NCBI GenBank assembly: GCA_015680685.1
Contig: MNCI01003938.1
Location: 784,070 to 848,069, forward strand
Reading direction: 5' to 3'
Source of the DNA: Gnetum montanum
Lineage: Eukaryota; Streptophyta; Gnetopsida; Gnetales; Gnetaceae
Length of the DNA: 64,000 bases
Shown here one piece after another: positions 55,290 to 64,000 of the stretch; within the stretch, counting starts at the first letter, position 1, and every line of letters starts with the position of its first letter. Position numbers and translations under genes: made by a program. Under the pieces are notes generated by a model. It was not told the origin of the DNA. It ran no database searches and saw only the letters and a program-made list of their open reading frames with translations.

Positions 55290-57500
55290 ATGATATACAA
55301 AGAAAAAAAGAAAAAAGAAAAAAGAAACAAAAGCAGCCCAAATCCTGGTGATGCTCCTTCTAGGTCCACTTTTCTTAATGGGCCAGTTGGGGGTGACAAT
55401 CTAGAAGAATGCGTGCACAAGAAACTACATAAGGATATGCATGAAAGTGAATACATGGATATTAATGAGGAGGTGCCTTTCAAGAGGAATGATAATGATC
55501 CTCTTGAAAAGGTGAAATAATTGTTGAGGTTAATAACATTGATGAGTAGTGAGCATCCCTATAACCAACCATGTGAATCATTATTATTCACTAAGAGATC
55601 TAGTTAAATTTCATAGACTTGAGCTCTCTAAGTGCATTGGGTTTAGGTAGTGAATTTAATGGATGTGATCATTGTCTTCTCAATTTCAATTTTGAAGTGC
55701 AAAGGTATGGCTAAGTGTAACTAAGGCATATGATTTTTATCATTTTATATTTTTTGTTTAATTCACCTAAGTGCTGAAAATAAATTAATTAAATGTTTAA
55801 TTAATCTAATAACTAACTAATGCTTAGCTAATCCTAACATAAGCATCCATTCCCATTTTTTGTACACATCTTGAACAAATTACAACACTACTGGGTTACC
55901 AAGTGTTAAGCGCTATTGCGATTACCAAGCATTAAGCATATGCTCGAGATGGTTGTACTTATGTGTATTAATTATCTAAAATTAATTAATTAATTAATTA
56001 AATACATTAAAGTAAAGTGCATGAATAATAAATGCATTAAGTGCAAGTGTTGCAAACTTTATGAAGGAAGCTCATCTTTATTTGTGATCACATTGAGGTG
56101 CTTAGGTACATCAATGCTTGAATAAAGATCCATACAATTTTCACTCCTCTTGCAAGCACATAGAAAATATTCTAACTTTGGAAAGACAAAATTGCAAGAG
56201 TTCAACTAGCGACTAATGAATGAATGTCATAAACGTGTTTGGTGAGTGCATATTTATAGGCAAGGCAAGAGATTACATCAATGCATATGTGTTGACATGT
56301 ATGTGTCAATGTGTCAAACCCTTTCATCGATGTGATCACATTGATGGGATCTCATTGATGTAGTCCAACGACAATGATTCATCAAACATGATTCTTAGCC
56401 ACTTTCCATTGTTGAGTGAGTGAAAATGATCCATGAAATTATGGAAAAAATGGATGTGCCATACTTAAGGAAGATAAATTTTAGTGTTAAGCATAAGCTT
56501 TTTGTGGCCCAAAATTTTATGCTACAAAACTATGTGAAGTAGACAGAGGATGTTAATGACGTTCAAGTTTCTATGGGTATCATCCTGCAAAGGTTGATGA
56601 TCCTAGAGATAAATAATGAGAAGTTTAGGATGAGAAGTAAAAAACTTGAGGATCAATTAGCTGTAAAGATAAAAATTGTTGCATCTAAGTTGGGGTGTCT
56701 TACATCCAAATTCTAGACTAAAGAAGCTAAATCTTACAAAGAGATCAAGATGATAAGCTTATAGATATATTTCTCTATGAGATGGAGTGGTTCCTAGAGA
56801 TGAATGAATGCCTTTAGAAGTTCAAGGTTAGAAAAAGTTCTTAATTATTGGGGGGGAGTTGCTCAAACTTAGTAGCTTAACATTGTCTAGGAGATGAGGT
56901 TTAAGATAATTCAAAGATTAGTAGAAACATGGAAGGAGTTTAAAACTACCATGATTGAGAATTTCTACATAGGTAATTCCATTGACAAAGCTTGGATGAA
57001 GTTGAAGGAAATTTAGTAAACTAAGAACTTGAAGGATTACCTTAAGAAGTACCAACGGGTGGTGCTACAAATTTCTATTATCAATGATGAGGCCAAGTTC
57101 TAATCCTTTTTCAATGGCCTAAAACCCTAGGCCTAGTAGGAGATCAAAACCTAAAATATCATAGAGTATATGAAGGCACTAGAGTTAACTACAACTTGGT
57201 GGTTGATTCTAAGTCCTAGAAGGAGAATAATAATGATGTAAATGCATCCCTAAATAGTAAGAAGTTTGGTGGTAGATCTAATAACTCTTGAGGAAGAAAT
57301 TTTGGTGTTGATTTTCAAGGTCTTCATCCTACCATTACCCCTAGTTTTAAATCTTGTTACTAAGGTAATAGAAAGTGTTAGGTTGCTAAAGATTATAATA
57401 GATTTTGGGACAATCACTTATGCTTTTGGGGGTTCATGAATGATCCTCTAAGGCATCTTGGTGTAAGGTGCTATTTGCTCATGAAATATTGTCACTCATG
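55290..57500 (+). pseudogene. gag of chromovirus-type element H, interrupted by LTR K4
   Basis: The first part (55290-55522) starts M-I-Y-K-E-K-K-K-K-E-K and has F-L-N-G-P-V-G-G-D and H-E-S-E-Y-M-D-I-N-E-E-V-P-F, shared with relic J at 27512. After LTR K4, the retrotransposon gag core lies at about 56925-57130: W-K-E-F-K-T-T-M-I-E-N-F-Y, L-K-D-Y-L-K-K-Y-Q and F-F-N-G-L-K-P. Many stops. Capsid function is lost. Confidence 0.7.
55540..56384 (-). mobile_element. Solo LTR K4 with perfect target duplication
   Basis: 845 bp, TGATGAGTAGTGAGC...ATGATTCATCA, flanked by AACAT at 55535-55539 and 56385-56389. U3 words are GATG/CATC-type (ATCAATGCATATGTGTTGAC and ATTGATGTAGTCCAACG between 56275 and 56370), as in K1 and L. 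A TATA-type TATTTATAGG is at about 56251-56260. AATTAATTAATTAATTAATT at about 55980-56000 lies in the middle. Confidence 0.93.
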
Positions 57501-57689
57501 TTTATCCTCAAAACTCCAATCAACAACTAGTTAGAAAGGGTCCTAATAGTGATTGATGGTTAAACACTCTTGAGCACTAGCCACATGCTCAATTTCTAGT
57601 GATTGAGGTATATGAAAATGGATATGAGATCAAGATCCTTAGAGTGGTGGAGTAGATCTCTTAGAGTTTTATGGTAATTCAATAGAATG

Positions 57690-58130
57690 TTCAAGGAGAC
57701 CAACCAAACTAAGAAACCAACTTACATTTGGTATATATGATTCCACTATAGTTTCCTTTAAAGATGATAGATGTCTTGGCTAACATAGGTGTAAGTCATA
57801 ACTTTCTTTTACCAAAAATTGCTTGTATCCTAAATTTTTGAGTTGAACCAAATTTGACATCTTGTAAACTAGCCAATTTCCACCTAATTAGATGTACAAG
57901 AATGGTAAAGGATGTGAAGGTGAAGGTAGGCTAGTAGACTGACAAGCTAGATTTTCTTGTTCTAAACATGAAAATTTTCTAAGTCATCCTTGGACAAGAA
58001 TATTTTAGAAAGGTAAAGATGTTGTTTGCCTTATATCTTGATGTTCTTTATGTTTTTCATGAGGAATTATCCTGTGTGATGATGACCTTTACACTAGGAG
58101 AAACTAGAATACTTCATGAAGTCTAAATTA
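57690..58130 (+). pseudogene. Protease of element H
   Basis: Plus frames read M-L-A-N-I-G-V-S-H-N-F at about 57775 (family: L-L-D-S-G-A-T-H-N-F, so the catalytic Asp is replaced by Asn), K-L-A-N-F, L-D-F-L-V-L-N-M, then V-I-L-G-Q-E-Y-F, the equivalent of V-I-L-G-M-D-W/F-F. Stops occur. Confidence 0.65.
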
Positions 58131-58329
58131 TCTTTCTAATGATGATGAAGAGGATTTCTTAGAATCCAACCAAATAGATGTTTTTGATATTCTTAATGGA
58201 GGTAAAAGTAAAAAGTTCAACTTAGGTGAATGTATATATTGAGAAGATACTAGGGAGGCATAATAATTTGATGTCAATAGAGTTTCTAGAAAGATAAGTG
58301 GTGGACCAAAAACTTGAACTATTACTAGG

Positions 58330-58779
58330 AACTACCTCCTATAGGTAGTGGTCTTATAGAATGACTACCCTTGAATTAGAAGAGTTAAAAATATAGTTAG
58401 AAATCCTAGTTAATAAGGGTAGTTATTCTTTGATAAGAAGAATGACACCTTGAGATTGTATTATTATTTTAAGCTCATGAATAAGTATACCACTATCATT
58501 TGATATTTGATATCCTTGGTTTTGGATCTATGTGACTAACTAGTTGGGACCCAATTTTCTCTTAGCTTGATCTTTACCAAGATTACTATTAGATTTAAAT
58601 TATAGTAGGGGATGAAAAGAAGGTAACATGTATTACTTGTTATAACTTATACAAGTGGATGGTCATGCATTTTGGGTTGTGCAATACCATTGTCATCTTT
58701 TACACACTTATGAATGAGATGTTTTATCTATACCTTGACAAGTTTATTATGATATATCTTGACAACATCCTTATGTACT
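58330..58779 (+). pseudogene. Reverse transcriptase of element H, truncated by LTR I
   Basis: Broken frames carry M-H-F-G-L-C-N-T (family M-P-F-G-L-C-N-A), L-M-N-E-M-F, Y-L-D-K-F and M-I-Y-L-D-N-I-L (family V-Y-L-D-D-I-L, the second active-site Asp replaced by Asn). Just after this box, at 58780, LTR I begins, so the thumb, RNase H and integrase are missing here. Confidence 0.8.
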
Positions 58780-61410
58780 TGCTACATCCCTTTCAGACAC
58801 ATTAGCTATGATCATACAATTACGATTATGCATTACGTGTGTTGTCTTAGTGGGTTATTGAGGATGACTTAGCTTATTATAATTGCACTTTATATGTAAT
58901 GGTCATGATGTCATTGCATGCTTAAATAATGTGATTATGTACACTAGCCCTGTGTGATGTGTTGGATAGATGATGTTGTTGGTAATGATGTTGGGTTAGG
59001 GTACAAGACCACCTATTCGGTATGCATTTAAGATTTATATGAAATTTTAGTATTTATGCATCTGAACTATAGTGCTATGTTATGTGAGTCTTGGATGTGA
59101 TTTTATCATGTGACTATGTAAAGCGTTTGATACAAATCTCATATGTTCAAATGGAATTTGATTTTGAGTTATGGTGTGTTTGTTATGCATGATTAAAGTT
59201 CACGACATTAGTTGCTAATGATATGAACATAGAAACTTATGAAAATAAAGGGGATTAAAAAATGGGTTAAGATATATATATATATATATTCTTATGAAAA
59301 TACAAGCAAAGTGGGTTTTCACGTGACTTGCATAAATTTGAAAAAATGAATAAAGTAACATTTATGCATAAGGCATAAAATTTTGTTTTTGTTTTAAAAT
59401 AAAAAGAGATCACTACTTCTTACCACCACCTCCACACATGCAACCACCATCCATAGAAATTGAGTTTTGTTTTTCTTTATTTTTTTTTTGCTTCAAGGAG
59501 GAAATAGAAATGAATAGGAGCCTATTTTCACTAGTTTTTGTTTTCTTCTCTCTTCTTCTATTTCACATTTTTTTGAATTTTAAGCTTTGTGGATAGTTTT
59601 CTCTTACTCCGAACCTAGATTTGGGATGGGTGTGAAACTTATTTGGAGAAATCAAAGTCTTGCTATATTTGTGAGGATTTTTTGCTTATTTTGGACTTTC
59701 TACCACAAAAATTTTAATTGGTGAGTTGTCTTTACCCTTTACTTGAATTTTGATGCTGGATTAGTGTATATGATTATGTGATGTGGGCATGTGGAGCGAA
59801 TAGTTAAAAGATTGAGCTTGGACATGTTATTTTGCATATTTCCAAAAACTGTATAGTTTTGGTTATGAATTGTGTTTTAATATATCTGCGATGTATGGTA
59901 TGATGTGAACTTGTGAAATATGATATGTGATGTTGATGAGACTGGTATGACTAGAATATATATTTTTGGGACCTATTGTGGGAAGAGCTTCTTTGGGAGT
60001 TTGAATTCTTCTTGGTGGTAATTAAATATTATTAATTATTATTTTATTAATAAAAATTTGGATGTGCATAACTTTGCTTCTAGGAGTCTAATTTATGTAA
60101 AATTAGTATTATTGTAATTTTCTTGGGAAGTACTTTCTAATCATAGAATTGGTCTTTCTCTTTGGGCATATATCATTTTGTTTTGTTAAATAGTGGAATT
60201 GTTTTCATGGAATGAATGTGAATCCTAGATGTATATATATGTGGTCATGTTAGGTTTGTTTGAATGTGTTGTGCTTATGACATGTGTTGGCTTAAGTTAG
60301 CAGGAATGTGTACATTTCTTTGTGATAATGCTTATGATGGTTGTTGGTGGGTGGTGTTTGCATGAGGGTGTGGATTGGTTGGTGATGAGGCATCCTAGAG
60401 GTACTATGGATTAATTCCCACTATGATGCATCGATAAGGCTGCTATATTAGGTCTCATCTTGAGAGTGGGAGAAAATAGGTGTGTTCATCCCTATAGTTG
60501 GTACATGGCATAAGTGTGCTCATCCCTATCACTAGTCCTTTAGAAGGATAGTGGTTGAGGATCATAGGTTGATGGACCCTAGCACCAATTGGATAAATAA
60601 AAGACTAATAAAAGACCTACAGGAAATGGCTATTTATGACTACTTATGGAAACTTTTTACATGCCACACTAAGTGTGGATATGCTAGCAACCATAAGGAC
60701 TACATATATGATAGTTTTGGTTTGTCAGTCATAGCATTGATAGTATATGTTATGATTGAATTATGATTGTATGGGTCATGGATTATTTAATGGTATAGCA
60801 TAGTTATGACTGCATGGGCATGATAGTGAAAATTCATGGAACATGGTGTAATGAATATATGATTATGCTAGAGTTATGTGTGATATGTGTATGTTCATGA
60901 GTTTCTCTTAGCATATGTAAGACTAACAAGTAATGTAGGTTACCTTCTACTCCACTCCTCTCCTCTAGTGTAGCACTTGTTAACCATCTAATAAGGGAAG
61001 TGTAAGTACTTCCCACTCAGTTGTATAATGACTTTAGTTAATTACAAGTGGAAGTTGCAGGAGCCCAAATGAGCACAGAGAGGGAGAGTAGAGGAGGAAA
61101 AAATCTTTAGGGCTTGGTTACTATATATTTTCATGTACATGAATATGGACTATTTATAATTGTATGAAACTCTTTATACTCTTATCTATGTAATGATGAT
61201 GGTTATCTATGTTTGTATCATGTGGGCTAGAGATATTTAGTTTTATAAATTAAAATCTATGTTTAGTTTTGGTGTGGCATGAAATCTTATGTAGTTTGAC
61301 CTTTCTTAATATAACATACATATCATTAGTTTTTAATTTATCATACTTTTGTTGTAAGATTACTGTTGATCCTAGGCATCACCCTACCCTTGCTAACATA
61401 GGGTATTACA
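58780..61410 (+). mobile_element. 5' LTR of element I, about 2.6 kb
   Basis: Starts TGCTACATCCC inside the RT of H and ends GGGTATTACA, the inverted end (family TGTAATACCC...GGGTATTACA). It is followed after three bases by an iMet PBS. A long LTR of this size with an iMet PBS suits Tekay-type chromoviruses. It contains a (TA)n run at about 59271-59290 and several short frames, none conserved. The 5 bases before it are GTACT; the matching copy would lie beyond the window. Confidence 0.8.
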
Positions 61411-61413
61411 TTG

Positions 61414-61424
61414 TGGTATTAGAG
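61414..61424 (+). promoter_or_regulatory. Primer binding site of element I
   Basis: TGGTATTAGAG three bases after the LTR, close to the initiator-Met tRNA complement TGGTATCAGAGC. Confidence 0.75.
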
Positions 61425-61489
61425 ATAGTTTACTTTGATGTTGTATGATTTTTGGGATACTCATCCATTTATGATTTTAGGTTACAAAG

Positions 61490-62560
61490 ATGTATAGTAG
61501 ATGTGGTCATGATGCTAGTGGGAATCATAGGTCAAAAGGGCATAATGATGGCCAGGAGTAGCCTCCTCAAATATCTAGCAATGGTCCTACAAATAGGCAA
61601 CAAGATCTTATACGATAGCTATTAAAAATATTATAGTAGCATGTTGCAACCCATGATGCTCCCATTCCCATGGTCAAGGAAGTGGGAAGATCCCATGGTA
61701 CTGGAGGCTCAAGAGAATCAAATAGGTATCCTATCAATAGGGAACTAGTAGAGTAGTTTCAAAAGTTAGGACCTCCTAAATTTGATGGCACTAAGGATTC
61801 CACTATAGCTATAGAATGGCTGGAGGAATTACAAAATGATTTTGATTTGATGGGCTACTGATCAGTTTAGCAGTCTTACTTGGTAGTATATCAATTAGTT
61901 GGTATTGCTTAGTATTGGTGGATGACTAAAGAGCAATCTAAGGGATGGACTAGCTAAGAGGTGGCATGGGATGATTTTATGAAATCTTTTAGCGTCCATT
62001 ATGTGTCTACCCAATATGCACAAGCCAAGGAGGATGAGTTTTATCATTTATATCAAGGTAGTTGATCTATGTGAAGTATGATGCTCATTTCTCTGAGCTT
62101 AGTAGCTATGTACTGAAGATGTAGACAAATGCTTGGGCATGAGAAAATATATTTTTTAGAGAATTAAGCCCATCTTTGAAGGACCACATCTTACCCCTCA
62201 TATTGATGTCCTATGATGAGGCCAGAGTAGTAGCCATGGATTTAGAGAGGAGTTAGTAGGAAGATGTAGATTGTAGAGAGAGGCAACAAGGACAAAAGAA
62301 ATAAACAACATTCAAAGAGAGATATAGCCCCTCCAAACAAGCTTATGGACATGGAGGAGAGCACTCAACACTAGCTCATGGTCCTACTATTGGGGCTGGT
62401 TGTGGATCTATTTTTGTTATAGATGTGGCTAGCCTAGCCATATTTAGAGGGATTTCTAGAATTATTTTGTATGTGGGTAGCTAGGGCATTGAGCTTGAGG
62501 GTGCCCAACATAGGAAAGTAGTAGTGGAGGAGGTAGAGGCCAAGGTTAGTGACCTCCAGT
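61490..62560 (+). pseudogene. gag of chromovirus-like element I
   Basis: Broken plus frames show P-P-K-F-D-G-T-K, I-E-W-L-E-E-L-Q-N-D-F, Y-W-W-M-T-K-E-Q, W-D-D-F-M-K-S-F-S-V-H-Y-V-S (family W-x-x-F-x-x-x-F-x-x-x-Y) and A-K-E-D-E-F. Cys-rich residues near 62410-62470 are a possible zinc-knuckle remnant. It lies 80 bp after the PBS, as expected for gag. Confidence 0.75.
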
Positions 62561-62687
62561 ATTGGATGGATGTGGAGTAATGGTTATTCAGCCTGGAGGA
62601 GGGGACTAAAGGACTTAAGGATAGGTGTATGCCTTAACAAACTATGCATTGGATTTGCAGCTAAATATAGTAATGGAGTAAGGAGGT

Positions 62688-62948
62688 ATGATTTTGGGCT
62701 TTAATATGATAATTTTATTCAATCCAAGTGCTAGCCATTCTTTTGAAAATCTTATGATTGCACATCATGTAGCTCTTGTATGTAATTCTCTTTCTCCTAG
62801 GTTGATAGTATGTTTTGTTGGGGATCATGAAACTCAAGTTGATCAAGTATGTATAGGTATGCTAGTAGAATTGAAAGGTATGCAGTGGGTTAGTGATTTA
62901 CATGTTATTGATCTTCAAGTATATGATGTAATTTTGGGGATGGATTGA
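62688..62948 (+). pseudogene. Protease of element I
   Basis: An open 86-codon piece. I-L-F-N-P-S-A-S-H-S-F corresponds to V-L-F-D-S-G-A-S-H-S-F, so the catalytic D-S-G has become N-P-S. It ends with D-L-Q-V-Y-D-V-I-L-G-M-D, the end-of-protease motif D-x-x-x-Y-D-V-I-L-G-M-D-W-L, after which comes a stop. It cannot be an active protease. Confidence 0.85.
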
Positions 62949-63169
62949 TTGTCATAGTTTAATGCTAGTTTGGATTATTAGCAAAAGCCCCTACAACTAC
63001 AATTAGTTAATGGTGCTTCGATTAAGGTACAAAATCATTTGAGGATGGTGCACTTGGATTTAGTCTCCTCTTGGATGTACCATAGGATTCTTCAAAAACT
63101 ACATGAATTCTTTCTGGCTACAATATATAAAAATAGATATGGTGGAGATAGATTAAATTTCTTTGATTC

Positions 63170-64000
63170 AAGAATTCTCTAATGTGTTCTAGTCAGAATT
63201 GCTAAGTTTGCCATTGAGGCAAGAGATTAAGTTCGAGATCAAAATTAAACCTAGTACAGAGCCTATTTCAAAGGCTCCACATAGGATGCCTTCCATAGAG
63301 CTAGCAAAGCTAAAGATTCAGAAACATGAATTACTAGACAAATACCTCATTTGACCTAGTGTATCACTATGGGATGCACCAGTGCTATTTGTTAAAAAGA
63401 AGGATGGGGATTTATGGCTATGCATAGATTATAGTCACTTAAGCTAGGTGATTGTGAAAAATAAATATCCTATACCATGCATTTATGACTTGTTTGATCA
63501 ACTTGGGAAGCTCATGTATTCTCAAAGATTGATCTCAAGTCTAGGTATCATCAGGTATGGCTTCATGAATACGATATGTCCATTATGAGTTTTTGGTGCT
63601 TCCATTTGATTGATAAATGCACTAGTAGTTTTCATGCACCTCATGAATAATGTGATGCAACCATTCCTGGATCAATTTGTGATTATGTTCATAGATGATA
63701 TCTTAGTATATTCTCTTGATGAGAAACTGCATGTAGAGAACTTGAGGATGGTCTTATAGACTTTAAGAAATTACCAACTGTATTCTTAGCCATCCAAGTG
63801 TTCATTATGGTAGTCAGAGATTTAGTTCTTGGGACATTTGGTGTTAAGAACTGGTATCTTTATTGATTTTGCAAAGATTGTAGTCATTTGTGATTAGCCT
63901 ATGCCTCAATCTGTAGTGGAGGTATGAAGCTTATTGGCATTTGCAGGATATTACCATAGGTTTGTGGAATAATTTTCTTGTACAACCACTCCTTTGACTT
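63170..64000 (+). pseudogene. Reverse transcriptase of element I, runs off the window
   Basis: Plus frames with several stops: [39 protein letters not shown] (active site I-D-D intact, about 63690), F-L-G-H near 63830, and Y-Y-R-F-V/H-R-F-V-E near 63955. This is a chromovirus-type RT, distinct from the F-M-D-D-F type of D. RNase H and integrase lie beyond 64000. Confidence 0.85.

Noticed and set aside
60551-60766. 71-codon plus-strand frame
   Set aside because: Lies inside the long LTR of element I. No motif.

Overview
The window is nuclear DNA of a land plant with a large, repeat-dominated genome. The evidence is one plant cell-wall gene (a beta-expansin) in about 64 kb of AT-rich DNA built from nested LTR retrotransposons and LINEs. 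Long diverged LTRs, stop-riddled coding remnants and retained old insertions suggest a non-flowering vascular plant such as a gymnosperm or fern. That is inference; no species can be named from the sequence.

Left arm (1-28 kb): an eroded Ty3/gypsy pol relic (about 0.7-4.1 kb) carries a solo LTR with a perfect 5-bp target duplication. A second solo LTR (5217-6106) sits inside an older LTR of the same superfamily. A pair of head-to-head LTRs of a tRNA-iMet-primed family follows. One of these is split by element B (10571-26940), which is itself split inside gag by element A (12621-21391). A and B are similar: both have gag and a second ORF (ORF2: a conserved N-terminal block plus a long charged helical region), but no protease, reverse transcriptase, RNase H or integrase. 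They look like non-autonomous elements. A third ORF2 relic lies near 7.0-7.8 kb.

Middle (28-47.5 kb, minus strand): a LINE whose reverse transcriptase lies at 44.98-47.45 kb and whose 3' end with a trinucleotide tail lies at 28.0 kb has been split by element C (28132-44971). C is split in turn by element D (29558-39390). D keeps the order gag-PR-RT-RH-IN of the non-chromovirus Tat/Athila branch. C has the same gag and PR but lacks RT-RH-IN. A, B, C and D share LTR ends, an Asp-tRNA-like primer site and gag, so a D-like element could plausibly have supplied enzymes to A, B and C. A plus-strand LTR (45388-46132) also sits in the LINE, next to an assembly gap and a mosaic 174-bp duplication.

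Expansin locus (48-53.7 kb): an intronless GC-rich beta-expansin ORF (50323-51471) has an unusual C-terminal extension of about 124 residues. Upstream, from about 48.9 kb, lie five diverged tandem copies of the gene's own leader and signal-peptide segment. L1-type LINE relics flank the locus. A perfect 223-bp inverted repeat bounded by single N bases at 53114-53669 looks like a scaffolding error.

Right arm (55-64 kb): a chromovirus-type gypsy relic (H) is interrupted by a solo LTR with a perfect target duplication (55540-56384). Its RT is then interrupted by the 2.6-kb LTR of a second chromovirus-like element (I), which runs off the window through gag, PR and RT.

Apart from the expansin I see no intact host gene. 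No tRNA, rRNA or CRISPR array was found.
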